Part shown: one piece after another, positions 15,051 through 23,434 of the stretch
How positions within the stretch are numbered: position 1 is the stretch's first letter
Layout of the letters: each line of letters begins with the position of its first letter
Assembly: GCA_025054905.1 (NCBI GenBank)
Contig: JANWZF010000299.1
Span: 1-35,609 of the forward strand
Reading direction: 5' to 3'
Source of the DNA: Tepidimonas sp.
GTDB taxonomy: Bacteria; Pseudomonadota; Gammaproteobacteria; Burkholderiales; Burkholderiaceae_C
Length of the DNA stretch: 35,609 nt
Notes under the pieces: model-generated
Databases searched by the model: none
Told to the model about the DNA's origin: nothing
What the model saw: the letters and a program-made list of their open reading frames with translations, nothing else
Made by a program: the position numbers and the translations under genes

Positions 15051-16378
15051 GCCTGGCCCTCCAGACGCAGCTCGGCCGCGCGGGCGTGCGCCTGCAGACC
15101 CTCGCCGTGCGCCAGCACGCTGGCCACCTGCCCCAGCACCCGCGCCCCGGCCGCGCTGACCTCGATCAGGCTGGAGCGCTTCTGGAAGTCATACACCCCC
15201 AGCGGGCTGGAAAAGCGCGCCGTGCCGCTGGTGGGCAGCACGTGGTTGGGGCCCGCGCAGTAGTCGCCAAGCGACTCGCTGGTGTAGGCGCCCAGAAAAA
15301 TGGCGCCGGCATGGCGCAGCAGCGGCTCCCAGCGGGCCGGCGTTTGGCTGGCGATTTCGAGGTGCTCCGGGGCGATGCGGTTGCTGAGCGCGCAGGCCTC
15401 CTCCATGCTGCGCGTGCGGATCAACATGCCGCGGCCGTTCAAGCTGGCGGCGATGATGGACGCGCGCGGCAAGGTGGGCAGCAGGCGGTCGATGGCCTGC
15501 TGCACCGCGTCCAGGTAGGCCCCGTCCGGGCTGAGCAGAATCGACTGCGCCAGCTCGTCGTGCTCGGCCTGGCTGAACAAGTCCATCGCCACCCAGTCCG
15601 GCGGCGTGCTGCCGTCGGCCAGCACCAGGATTTCGCTGGGCCCGGCAATCATGTCGATGCCCACGGTGCCAAAGACGCGCCGTTTGGCCGCTGCGACATA
15701 GGCGTTGCCCGGCCCCGTGATCTTGTCCACCTTCGGGATGGTGGCGGTGCCGTAGGCCAGCGCGGCCACCGCCTGCGCGCCGCCGATGGCAAACGCGCGG
15801 CTGACCCCGGCCACGTGGGCTGCCGCCAGCACCAGCTGATTGCGCTCGCCGCGTGGGGTGGGCACCACCATGATGATTTCCGCCACCCCAGCCACGTGGG
15901 CCGGAATCGCATTCATCAGCACGCTGCTCGGATAGGCCGCCTTGCCCCCAGGCACGTAGATGCCGACGCGATCCAGCGCCGTGACCTTTTGCCCCAGGCG
16001 TGAGCCGTCCTCATCGACGATCTCCCACGAGCGTCCGCAGGCCTGCAGCTGCGCCTCGTGGTAGCGGCGGATGCGCGCGGCTGCCTGCTGCAGGGCCTCG
16101 CGCTGCGCCGCAGGCAGCGACTCGTACGCGCCCTGCAGCACGTCGGGCCCAAGCTCGAGCTCGGCCACGCGGGTGACGGGCCACTGATCGAAGCGGCTCG
16201 TGTACTCCAGCAGCGCGGCGTCCCCGCGCGCACGCACGTCGGCCAGGATCTCGGTGACGCGCGCCTCGATGGCGGCGTCGGTGTCGGCGCTCCAGTGCAG
16301 GCGCTGGGCCAGACGGGCTTCAAAATCGGGCTGCGTGGTGTCCAGGCGCAGCGGACGGGCAAGCAAGGCGGCGTTCAT
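15047..16378 (-). CDS. hisD: Histidinol dehydrogenase HisD
   Basis: HisD oxidises histidinol to histidine in two NAD-dependent steps with a zinc cofactor. It has 443 residues, usual length. The signature region GPGNAYVAAAKRRVFG and the zinc-binding DLFSQAEHDE motif (Gln and His ligands) are visible, followed by the C-terminal RIAPEHLEI and GPNHVLPTSGTARFSSPL blocks. Start at MNAALLARPL; the upstream continuation to 16465 overlaps the hisG end and has no family similarity. It lies 52 bases after hisG. Confidence 0.97.
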   Translation of the reverse strand: MNAALLARPLRLDTTQPDFEARLAQRLHWSADTDAAIEARVTEILADVRARGDAALLEYTSRFDQWPVTRVAELELGPDVLQGAYESLPAAQREALQQAAARIRRYHEAQLQACGRSWEIVDEDGSRLGQKVTALDRVGIYVPGGKAAYPSSVLMNAIPAHVAGVAEIIMVVPTPRGERNQLVLAAAHVAGVSRAFAIGGAQAVAALAYGTATIPKVDKITGPGNAYVAAAKRRVFGTVGIDMIAGPSEILVLADGSTPPDWVAMDLFSQAEHDELAQSILLSPDGAYLDAVQQAIDRLLPTLPRASIIAASLNGRGMLIRTRSMEEACALSNRIAPEHLEIASQTPARWEPLLRHAGAIFLGAYTSESLGDYCAGPNHVLPTSGTARFSSPLGVYDFQKRSSLIEVSAAGARVLGQVASVLAHGEGLQAHARAAELRLEGQA

Positions 16379-16430
16379 GGTGGGATTGTCGCAGCAGGGC
16401 GCCGAGGGTGCGCGCGGCAGGGCCTCTCCT

Positions 16431-17117
16431 TCAGGCTGCCACCGGTGCGCCCACGGCACGCGCAAAGGCCTGCAGCAGCGGTCGGATCTGCGCGGCCTTG
16501 ACCTTCAGCGCCGCAGGCCGCACCACCAGGCGCGAGGAGATGTCCATGATGCGCTCGACCTCCACCAGCCGGTTGGCCTTGAGCGTGTTGCCGGTGGAGA
16601 CCAGATCGACGATCGCGTCGGCCAGACCGGTCAGAGGGGCCAGCTCCATGCTGCCGTAGAGCTTGATCAGATCGACGTGCACGCCCTTGCTGGCAAAAAA
16701 TTCGCGGGCGATGGCCACATATTTGGTGGCCACGCGCAGCCGCGCGCCCTGGCGCACCGCACGCGCGTAGTCGAAATCCGCCGGCACCGCCACGCTCATG
16801 CGGCAGCGGGCAATGCCCAGATCGAGCGGCTCGACCAGGCCGACGTGGGCGCTGCCGCCCCAGGCGGCGGCATGCTCGATCAGCGTATCCTTGCCGCAGA
16901 CGCCCAGGTCGGCGCCACCGTGCTCGACATAGGTCGGCACGTCGGTGGCGCGCACCAGCACCACGCGCACGCCCGGGCGGTTGGTCGGCAGGATCAGCTT
17001 GCGCGAGGTCTGCGGATCCTCCAGCACCTCGATGCCGGCCGCGCGCAGCAGCGGCAGGGTTTCGTCGAAGATGCGCCCCTTGGACAGGGCCAGCGTCAGG
17101 GTGTCGGTGGCATTCAT
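16431..17117 (-). CDS. hisG: ATP phosphoribosyltransferase HisG, short form
   Basis: HisG condenses ATP and PRPP, the committed step of histidine synthesis. At 228 residues it is the short form, which lacks the C-terminal regulatory domain of the E. coli-type enzyme. Family motifs include LALSKGRIFDETLPLL, ADLGVCGKD and the PRPP-loop region LVSTGNTLKAN. Short-form HisG is known to need HisZ as regulatory partner; hisZ is not in this window. It overlaps the murA stop by four bases (ATGA), so it is coupled to a peptidoglycan gene rather than to a his-specific leader. Confidence 0.97.
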   Translation of the reverse strand: MNATDTLTLALSKGRIFDETLPLLRAAGIEVLEDPQTSRKLILPTNRPGVRVVLVRATDVPTYVEHGGADLGVCGKDTLIEHAAAWGGSAHVGLVEPLDLGIARCRMSVAVPADFDYARAVRQGARLRVATKYVAIAREFFASKGVHVDLIKLYGSMELAPLTGLADAIVDLVSTGNTLKANRLVEVERIMDISSRLVVRPAALKVKAAQIRPLLQAFARAVGAPVAA

Positions 17118-18388
17118 GGCAACCTTTCGATGTCGGCGCCCAGCGCGCGCAACTTGACCTCCATCTGGTCGTAGCCCCGGTCCAGGTGGTAGATGCGATC
17201 GACCACCGTGTCGCCGTCGGCCACCAAACCGGCGATCACCAGGCTGGCCGAGGCGCGCAGGTCGGTGGCCATGACGGCGGCCCCGGACAGACGCTGCCCC
17301 CCCTCGACGAAGGCGGTGCGACCGTCGATCCGGATGCGGGCCCCCAGGCGCACCAGCTCCTGCACGTGCATGAAGCGGTTTTCAAAAATCGTCTCGGTCA
17401 CGGCACTGGGCCCCTGCGCCACGCAATTGAGCGCCATAAACTGCGCCTGCATGTCGGTCGGAAAGCCCGGGTATTCGGTGGTGCGAAAGCTCTGCGCACT
17501 CAGCTGCGCACCACCGGGTGAGGCCACGGCGATGCCATCGTCGCGCGGCTCGATCTGCACGCCTGCGGCCAGCAGCTTGTCGATCACCGCATCCAGATGA
17601 TCGGCGCGGGCCCGGCGCAGCAGCGCCTGCCCACCCGCGGCGGCCACCGCGCACAAGAACGTGCCGGCCTCGATGCGGTCGGCCACCACGTGGTGCTCGG
17701 CCCCGTGCAGCGCCTCCACCCCCTGCACATGGATGCGGCTGGTGCCATGGCCTTCGATGCGCGCCCCCATGGCGATCAGCAGCTCGGCCAGATCGACCAC
17801 CTCGGGCTCCTGGGCCGCGTTTTCCAGCACGGTCTCGCCTTCGGCCAGTGTGGCGGCCATCAACAGGTTTTCGGTGCCGGTGACGGTGACCATGTCGGTG
17901 GTGATGCGCGCGCCGCGCAGCCGGCTGCGCCCGCTCGGCAGCCGCGCCTCGATGTCGCCGTGCTCGATCGTGATCTGCGCGCCCATCGCCTGCAGGCCGC
18001 GGATGTGCTGATCCACCGGCCGCGCCCCGATCGCGCAGCCCCCGGGCAGCGACACGCGCGCCCGACCGCAGCGCGCCAGCAGCGGCCCCAGCACCAGGAT
18101 CGAGGCGCGCATCGTCTTGACCAGCTCGTACGGTGCCACGGGATCGATCGCACCGGCGGCGTGCACCGTCAGCCCCTCGCGCACCCCGTGCGCCTCGACC
18201 CGCACGCCCATGCGCTGCAACAGCGCGCGCATCGTGGCCACGTCGCGCAGCCGCGGCACGTTGCGCAGCTGCACCGGCTGCTCGGTCAGCAGCGCCGCGC
18301 ACAGCTGCGGCAGTGCGGCGTTTTTGGCCCCGGAAATGACGACTTCGCCCGCCAGCGGGCGCCCCCCGCGTATCCGCAACTGGTCCAT
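17114..18388 (-). CDS. murA: UDP-N-acetylglucosamine 1-carboxyvinyltransferase MurA
   Basis: MurA transfers enolpyruvate from PEP to UDP-GlcNAc, the first committed step of peptidoglycan synthesis. The 424-residue protein has K22-N23 in SGAKNAALP, and the active-site cysteine C118 in LPGGCAIGARPVDQH. That is the residue alkylated by fosfomycin, so the enzyme should be of the sensitive type. The C-terminal part (RIDGRTAFVEG, ATDLRASASLVIAGL) is intact. It lies between ibaG (six bases) and hisG (four-base overlap), as in many betaproteobacteria. Confidence 0.98.
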   Translation of the reverse strand: MDQLRIRGGRPLAGEVVISGAKNAALPQLCAALLTEQPVQLRNVPRLRDVATMRALLQRMGVRVEAHGVREGLTVHAAGAIDPVAPYELVKTMRASILVLGPLLARCGRARVSLPGGCAIGARPVDQHIRGLQAMGAQITIEHGDIEARLPSGRSRLRGARITTDMVTVTGTENLLMAATLAEGETVLENAAQEPEVVDLAELLIAMGARIEGHGTSRIHVQGVEALHGAEHHVVADRIEAGTFLCAVAAAGGQALLRRARADHLDAVIDKLLAAGVQIEPRDDGIAVASPGGAQLSAQSFRTTEYPGFPTDMQAQFMALNCVAQGPSAVTETIFENRFMHVQELVRLGARIRIDGRTAFVEGGQRLSGAAVMATDLRASASLVIAGLVADGDTVVDRIYHLDRGYDQMEVKLRALGADIERLP

Positions 18389-18394
18389 CGTCGC

Positions 18395-18643
18395 TCAGCG
18401 CCCGGCCTGTGCCTGCCATTCGGCCGGCGTCAGTGTCTTCATCGACAGCGCATGCACCTCGTCGGTGTGCAGGCGCTGCCCCAGCGTGGCGTAGACCATC
18501 TGGTGCCGCTGGATCGCCCGCTTGCCCTCAAAGGCAGACGAAACGACGACGGCATACCAGTGGCGGCCATCGCCGCTGACCTCCACGTGGTCGCACGGCA
18601 GGCCAGCGGCAATCAGCGAGCGGATCTGGTCGGCGGTGATCAT
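18395..18643 (-). CDS. ibaG: BolA-family protein, IbaG type
   Basis: This 82-residue BolA-fold protein has the helix-turn KRAIQRHQMVYATLG with the conserved histidine, and the HTDEVHALSMKTLTPAEW C-terminal motif. BolA and IbaG proteins partner with monothiol glutaredoxins in iron-sulfur or iron handling. Position next to murA and downstream of mla genes is the same as for E. coli ibaG, which decides the subfamily call. Start at MITADQIRSL (18643); the frame to 18673 adds non-conserved residues. The ribosome binding site is weak. Confidence 0.92.
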   Translation of the reverse strand: MITADQIRSLIAAGLPCDHVEVSGDGRHWYAVVVSSAFEGKRAIQRHQMVYATLGQRLHTDEVHALSMKTLTPAEWQAQAGR

Positions 18644-18686
18644 AGGCAAGCAGCGGCGCCACGCAGGGCGCATGGGTTGAAGGCCA

Positions 18687-19442
18687 TCAGTGGCGAATCT
18701 TGTAGCCGATGCGCAGCAGGTGCACGGTCAGCGCGCCCACGGCCAGCAACGCAGCCACCACCACGCCCAGGCTCAGCCAGGGCGAGACGTCGCTGACGCC
18801 GAAAAAGCCGTAGCGCGCCCCATCGATCATGTAGAAGAACGGATTGAGGTGGCTGACCGCCTGCCAAAACGGCGGCAACGAATGGATCGAGTAGAACACG
18901 CCGGACAGAAACGTCATCGGCATGATGATGAAATTCTGGAACGCCGCCATCTGGTCGAACTTCTCGGCCCACAGACCGGCGATGATGCCCAGCGCCCCCA
19001 GCAGCGCCGCGCCCAGCACCGCGAAGGTCAGAATCCAGACCGGATGCGCCCAGCGCAGCTCGGCCGCCCAGGCAGTGACCGCCAGCACCCCGCCGCCGAC
19101 GACCAGACCGCGCAACACCGACGAGCCGACGTAGGCCACGAACCAGGCCCAATGCGACAGCGGCGCCACCAGCACAAAGACCAGGTTGCCCATGATCTTG
19201 CTCTGGATGAGGCTGGAGGAACTGTTGGCAAAGGCGTTTTGCAGCAGGCTCATCATCGCCAGCCCAGGCAACAGAAAGGCGGTGTAGCCGACCCCGTCGT
19301 ACACCTGCACATGCTCTTGCAGCACGTGGCCAAAGATCAGCAGGTAGAGGATGGCCGTGACGATGGGGGCGGCAATCGTCTGAAACGCCACCTTCCAGAA
19401 GCGCAGCACCTCCTTGACAAACAGGGCCTGCCAGCCGCTCAT
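18687..19442 (-). CDS. ABC-2 type transporter permease (YadH-like)
   Basis: This 251-residue integral-membrane protein has about six transmembrane helices and an ABC-2 permease pattern. It begins MSGWQALFVKEVLRFWKV with a cytoplasmic amphipathic helix, has the conserved segment QNAFANSSSSLIQSKIMGNL after the second helix, and PMTFLSGVFYSI before the last helices. Its ATG overlaps the ATPase stop by four bases, so the two form one exporter. The pair resembles YadG/YadH, whose substrate is unknown. Its location between mlaB and ibaG hints at an envelope role, which is only inference. Confidence 0.9.
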   Translation of the reverse strand: MSGWQALFVKEVLRFWKVAFQTIAAPIVTAILYLLIFGHVLQEHVQVYDGVGYTAFLLPGLAMMSLLQNAFANSSSSLIQSKIMGNLVFVLVAPLSHWAWFVAYVGSSVLRGLVVGGGVLAVTAWAAELRWAHPVWILTFAVLGAALLGALGIIAGLWAEKFDQMAAFQNFIIMPMTFLSGVFYSIHSLPPFWQAVSHLNPFFYMIDGARYGFFGVSDVSPWLSLGVVVAALLAVGALTVHLLRIGYKIRH

Positions 19443-20365
19443 GCTGCGGCCTCCTGCGCGCGCTGCTGCGCCATCAGCTCGAGGAAGACGTCTTCCAGAT
19501 CGGCCTTGTGCACCTCGACATCCTCCACGACCACCCCGGCCTGCCGCAGCGCAGCCAGCACCCGCTCCACCTCCAGCGCATCGTGCACCTTGACCTGCTT
19601 GATGCGGCCGGTGGCGCGCGCCTGCGCAGCCAGCGCCGGCGGCAGAGGCTGGTCGGTCTTGAAGCGCAGCACGTTGGCCGAAAAGCGCTGCAGCAGCGTG
19701 GCGGTGCGCTCCAGCGCCACCACACGCCCACCGCGCAGCATCGCGATGCGGCTGCACAGCGCCTCGGCCTCCTCCAGGTAGTGCGTGGTCAACAGCACCG
19801 TGCAGCCATCGCGGTTCAGGCGCGCGATGAACGCCCACAGGGTCTGGCGCAGCTCCACGTCCACGCCCGCGGTGGGCTCATCCAGCACGATGACGCGCGG
19901 CCGGTGCACCAGGGCCTGGGCCACCATCACGCGCCGCTTCATGCCACCGGAGAGCTGGCGCATGTTGGTGTCCGCCTTCTCCGCCAGCCCGAGGCCTTCC
20001 AGCAGCTCGTCGATCCAGGCGTCGTTGCGCGCCAGGCCAAAGTAGCCAGACTGAAAGCGCAGCGCCTCACGCACGGTGAAGAAGGGGTCGAAAACGAGCT
20101 CCTGCGGCACGATGCCCAACAGCCGGCGCGCCTGCAACGGCTCGGCCTGCACGTCGACCCCAAACACGCGCGCCCGCCCCGAGGTGGGCCGCGTCAGGCC
20201 GGCCAGAATGCTGATCAGGGTGGTCTTGCCGGCTCCGTTGGGGCCCAGCAGGCCGAAAAATTCACCCGGCGCAATCTCGAGCGTCACCTGGTCGAGCGCC
20301 TGCAGCACCCCGCGTGCGGTGGCGTAACGCTTGCTGACCTGGTCGAACGAAACGGCTGCAGACAT
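19439..20365 (-). CDS. ABC transporter ATP-binding protein (YadG-like)
   Basis: This 308-residue ATPase pairs with the downstream permease. Walker A is G41PNGAGKT48, the Q-loop lies in GIVPQEL, the signature is L138SGGM142 followed by KRRVMVAQAL, Walker B is VIVLDEP (158-164), and the H-loop is in LLTTHYLEEAE. The C-terminal 90 residues form an extra domain seen in drug- and lipid-type exporters. PQELVFDPFFTVRE and the Gly-Val-Asp D-loop variant (DEPTAGVD) match the YadG group. The chosen start is MSAAVSFDQ; an ATG four codons upstream is possible. It lies 13 bases after mlaB. Confidence 0.92.
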   Translation of the reverse strand: MSAAVSFDQVSKRYATARGVLQALDQVTLEIAPGEFFGLLGPNGAGKTTLISILAGLTRPTSGRARVFGVDVQAEPLQARRLLGIVPQELVFDPFFTVREALRFQSGYFGLARNDAWIDELLEGLGLAEKADTNMRQLSGGMKRRVMVAQALVHRPRVIVLDEPTAGVDVELRQTLWAFIARLNRDGCTVLLTTHYLEEAEALCSRIAMLRGGRVVALERTATLLQRFSANVLRFKTDQPLPPALAAQARATGRIKQVKVHDALEVERVLAALRQAGVVVEDVEVHKADLEDVFLELMAQQRAQEAAA

Positions 20366-20378
20366 CGAACCGGGCATT

Positions 20379-20678
20379 CTACGCCGGCAGCAGTTCGTCA
20401 ACCCCGTACACGCCAGCCAGCGTGCGCAACCGCGCGGGCAGCCCCTCGATGCGCCAGCTCAAGCCTCGCCGCAGCAACGCGCGCCGCAGCGCCAGCAACA
20501 CCGCCAGCGCCGACGAATCGAACACCTGCAACGCGCGGGCGTCCAGCACCAGCGTGCTGCCGGCTGGCGCGGCCAGCACCGCCTGCTCGGCCTGCTGCAG
20601 CCAGCTGGGCGCCTGCACATGCGTCAGCTCGGCGGGCAACGCCGGCAACACCCGCTCGACCTCAGGAGCGCTGACCAT
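20379..20678 (-). CDS. mlaB: STAS-domain protein, MlaB subunit
   Basis: MlaB is a cytoplasmic STAS protein that binds and stabilises the MlaF ATPase. The 99-residue product has the STAS core VLDARALQVFDSSALAVLLALRR, with the aspartate-serine pair of the family loop. Its start lies within the last 17 bases of mlaC in another frame, so translation should be coupled. STAS sequences are divergent, but the position after mlaC leaves little doubt. Confidence 0.9.
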   Translation of the reverse strand: MVSAPEVERVLPALPAELTHVQAPSWLQQAEQAVLAAPAGSTLVLDARALQVFDSSALAVLLALRRALLRRGLSWRIEGLPARLRTLAGVYGVDELLPA

Positions 20679-21351
20679 GGGCGCGGTTGCGTTCGGCCAG
20701 CGTGGCGATCAGCCCGTCGATGCCGCGTGCGCTGATCTCCTGCGCAAACTGGGTGCGGTAGGTGTCCACCAGCCACACCCCCAACACGTTCAGGTCGTAG
20801 ACCTTCCAGCCCTGGGCGGTGCGGGCCAGGCGGTAGTCGAGCTGGATGGGATCGCCCTTGCCGCGGATCTCGGAACGCACCACCACCTCGGTGGCCTCCG
20901 GTGCGGCGCGCAACGGCCGGATCACCAGGGTCTGATCGGTGATCTGGGTCAGCGCGCCTGAGTAGGTGCGCACCAGCAGCGTCTTGAATTCGGCCATCAG
21001 GCGCTGGCGCTGCTCAGGCGTGGCCTGCCGCCAAAACCGCCCCACCGCCGAGGCTGTCATGCGCTCGAAGTCGACGTGCGGCATCAGCTTGCTGTCCACC
21101 AGCGCGGTGATGCGGCCCAGGTCGCCACCGCGCAGCGCCGGATCGCGCTTGACCGCCTCAAAAACCTCGCTGGCCACACGCTGGATCAACGCCTCGGGGG
21201 CTTCCAGCGTTTCGGCCGCGCGCACGGGCGGCCACGCCACGGCGAGCAGCCCCCCCAGACCCAGCAGCGCCAGCAGCGCACGGCGAGGCAAGCGGCCTGG
21301 CGACAGGACGCCCACGGCCTTCGATGCAGGGGATACCAATGTGGATTTCAT
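20662..21351 (-). CDS. mlaC: Periplasmic phospholipid-binding protein MlaC
   Basis: MlaC shuttles phospholipids between the outer-membrane MlaA complex and the inner-membrane MlaFEDB complex. The 229-residue protein has a signal peptide with an Arg-Arg pair and long hydrophobic core (about 20-45, ending PPVRAAE), then the family fold with LMPHVDFERMTASAVGRFWRQAT and GWKVYDLNVLGVWLVDTYR near the C-terminus. The start at 21351 is ATG; a TTG three codons upstream is possible. It lies 61 bases after mlaA, the largest gap in the mla block. Confidence 0.95.
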   Translation of the reverse strand: MKSTLVSPASKAVGVLSPGRLPRRALLALLGLGGLLAVAWPPVRAAETLEAPEALIQRVASEVFEAVKRDPALRGGDLGRITALVDSKLMPHVDFERMTASAVGRFWRQATPEQRQRLMAEFKTLLVRTYSGALTQITDQTLVIRPLRAAPEATEVVVRSEIRGKGDPIQLDYRLARTAQGWKVYDLNVLGVWLVDTYRTQFAQEISARGIDGLIATLAERNRAHGQRS

Positions 21352-21412
21352 GATCTTCAATGAGCCAGGACACGCATGCCAGGTTCCGGATGGATGCGCT
21401 TGGTTACCGTCG

Positions 21413-22162
21413 TTACCTCGTGTCGACCGGTTCGTCGCCGTCGAGCTGACCGCGCGCTTCGTCGATCTGGCGCTGGCGGCGTGCCAGGTAGGCGTCGCGC
21501 GTGAAGCTGTATTTGTCCAGCGCCGCCTGCTCCAGCAGCTCGCCAGCGCGCAGCAGACCCGCGCGCGTGTCGATCAGGCGCAAACCTTGCGCGGCGTTGC
21601 GGGTGGCCGTCTCCTCCAGGCCCTGCACCACGGCATCTCCGCGGCGGTCCAGCGGCAACGCCACCGTCTCGCGCACGCTGGAGGGCCCCAGCAACGGCAG
21701 CACCAGGTACGGGCCGGCCGGCACCCCCCAGCGCCCCAGTGTGTGGCCAAAATCCAGCGTCGTGCGGGCGATGCCCATTTCGCTGGCGATGTCCAGCACG
21801 CCAGCCAGACCGAACACCGTGTTGACCGCAAAACGCAGCGCATTTTCCGCAGCCGGCTGCGGCCGGGCCTGCAGCGCGGCGTTGACGGCCGACCACAGGT
21901 CGCGCCAGTTGGCAAAGAAGTTGCTCACCCCGGTGCGCAGCGGCTGCGGCACCGCGGCCACATAGCCCTTGGCCACCGGCTTGAGCACGGCCTCATCCAG
22001 CGCTTCGTTGAAGCGAAAGACGCTGCGGTTAAGCGGCTCCAGCGGATCGGCCGGATGCGCCTGCGGCACGCTGGCGCAGCCGCCCAGCCCCAGCGCCCCC
22101 ACCAGGACGACGGCGGCGGCCCCACGGGCCAGGCCGGGCAGCGGCCGATGCATCGGCGTCAT
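21413..22162 (-). CDS. mlaA: Outer-membrane lipoprotein MlaA (VacJ)
   Basis: MlaA removes mislocalised phospholipids from the outer leaflet of the outer membrane and passes them to MlaC. The 249-residue precursor has a lipoprotein signal with lipobox L26-G-G-C29. The VacJ signature follows: DPLEPLNRSVFRFNEALD, FFANWRDLWSAVN, FAVNTVFGLAGVLDIASEMG and the DFGHTLGRWGVPAGPYLVLPLLGPS block. In enterobacteria mlaA is unlinked from mlaFEDCB; here it sits inside the operon between mlaD (four-base overlap) and mlaC. Confidence 0.96.
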   Translation of the reverse strand: MTPMHRPLPGLARGAAAVVLVGALGLGGCASVPQAHPADPLEPLNRSVFRFNEALDEAVLKPVAKGYVAAVPQPLRTGVSNFFANWRDLWSAVNAALQARPQPAAENALRFAVNTVFGLAGVLDIASEMGIARTTLDFGHTLGRWGVPAGPYLVLPLLGPSSVRETVALPLDRRGDAVVQGLEETATRNAAQGLRLIDTRAGLLRAGELLEQAALDKYSFTRDAYLARRQRQIDEARGQLDGDEPVDTR

Positions 22163-22632
22163 GGATCCTTCCCCCCTAGATCAGCGGCCTTGTTGAACAA
22201 AAACTGGCCGATCAGATTTTCCAGCACGACCGCCGACTGGGTACGCGTGATGACATCGCCGTTGGCCAGATTGGCCTCGGCCCCGCCGGGCTCGATGCCG
22301 ATGTACTGCTCCCCCAGCAACCCGCTGGTCAGGATCTTGAAGGAGCTGTCTTTCGGGAAAGCATAGCGTGACTCCAGTGCCAACACCACCTTGGCCTGGA
22401 AGCTGCGGTCGTCGAAGGTGATCGACTCCACCCGCCCGACCACCACGCCCGCGCTGCGCACCGCCGCCTTGGGCTTGAGCGAGCCGACATTGTCGAAGGT
22501 GGCGGTGACGCGGTAGGTGGGCGCCAGGCTCAGGTTGAGCAGGTTGGCCGCCTGCAGCGCCAGAAACAGAATGGCCGCCGCGCCGATCAGCACGAACAAC
22601 CCCACCCAGACGTCGATCTTGGAACGTTGCAT
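22159..22632 (-). CDS. mlaD: MCE-domain lipid transporter subunit MlaD
   Basis: MlaD forms a hexameric periplasmic ring anchored to MlaE through which phospholipids pass. The 157-residue protein has one N-terminal membrane helix (about 8-29) after MQRSKIDVWVG and a single MCE domain (about 38-117; YRVTATFDNVGSLKPKAAVRSAGVVVGRV, then LLGEQYIGIEPG). The C-terminal helix VVLENLIGQFLF is of the type that lines the ring. ATG at 22632 is preceded directly by an in-frame GTG (22635). It lies 19 bases after mlaE. Confidence 0.96.
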   Translation of the reverse strand: MQRSKIDVWVGLFVLIGAAAILFLALQAANLLNLSLAPTYRVTATFDNVGSLKPKAAVRSAGVVVGRVESITFDDRSFQAKVVLALESRYAFPKDSSFKILTSGLLGEQYIGIEPGGAEANLANGDVITRTQSAVVLENLIGQFLFNKAADLGGKDP

Positions 22633-22651
22633 CACGTCGGTCCACTCCCCA

Positions 22652-23434
22652 TCAGATCGAAAACATCAGCGCGGTCAGAATGAAATCCAGCCCCAGCACG
22701 GTCAGCGAGGCCATCACCACGGTACGGGTGGTCGCGCGCGAGACCCCCTCCGGCGTGGGGTGCGATTCGAACCCCTGCAGCAGCGCGATGAAGGTCACGG
22801 CCACGCCAAACACCACGCTCTTGACCATGCCGTTGCCCACATCGGACCACACATCGACGCCACCCTGGATCTGGCTCCAGAACGCCCCGCCGTCCACCCC
22901 GATCATCAGCACGCCCACCACCCAGCCGCCGATGATGCCCATGGCGCTGAACACCGCCGCCAGCAAGGGCATCACGATCACGCCGGCCCAAAAGCGCGGT
23001 GCCAGCACGCGGTCGATCGGATCGACCGCCATCATCTCCATCACGCTGAGCTGTTCGCCGGCCTTCATCAGGCCGATTTCGGCAGTCAACGAGGTGCCCG
23101 CCCGCCCGGCGAACAGCAGCGCCGTCACCACCGGCCCCAGCTCGCGCACCAGGCTCAGCGTCACCAGCAGCCCCAGCGCTTCGGCCGAGCCGTAACGCTG
23201 CAGCGTGTAGTAACCCTGCAGCCCGAACACAAAACCGACGAACAGGCCCGAGACGGCGATGATCGACAGCGAATAATTGCCCAGGAAGTGAATCTGGTCG
23301 CGGATCAGCCCGAAGCGGCGAAAACCCGCCCACGTCCTGAGCAGCAAACGCACGAACAGGCGCGCTCCCAGGCCCAGGTCGGCCAGCTTGGCGCGCACGC
23401 CCAGCCCCACATCGGCCGGATGCCACCAGCGCAT
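22652..23434 (-). CDS. mlaE: Phospholipid ABC transporter permease MlaE
   Basis: MlaE is the inner-membrane permease of the Mla system. The 260-residue protein has an N-terminal amphipathic segment and about five hydrophobic helices. The MlaE-family motifs are VRELGPVVTALLFAGRAGTSLTAEIG and the coupling region MKAGEQLSVMEMMAVDPIDRVLAPR, which contacts the ATPase. Its ATG shares one base with the mlaF stop (TGATG), so MlaF and MlaE are made together. Confidence 0.97.
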   Translation of the reverse strand: MRWWHPADVGLGVRAKLADLGLGARLFVRLLLRTWAGFRRFGLIRDQIHFLGNYSLSIIAVSGLFVGFVFGLQGYYTLQRYGSAEALGLLVTLSLVRELGPVVTALLFAGRAGTSLTAEIGLMKAGEQLSVMEMMAVDPIDRVLAPRFWAGVIVMPLLAAVFSAMGIIGGWVVGVLMIGVDGGAFWSQIQGGVDVWSDVGNGMVKSVVFGVAVTFIALLQGFESHPTPEGVSRATTRTVVMASLTVLGLDFILTALMFSI

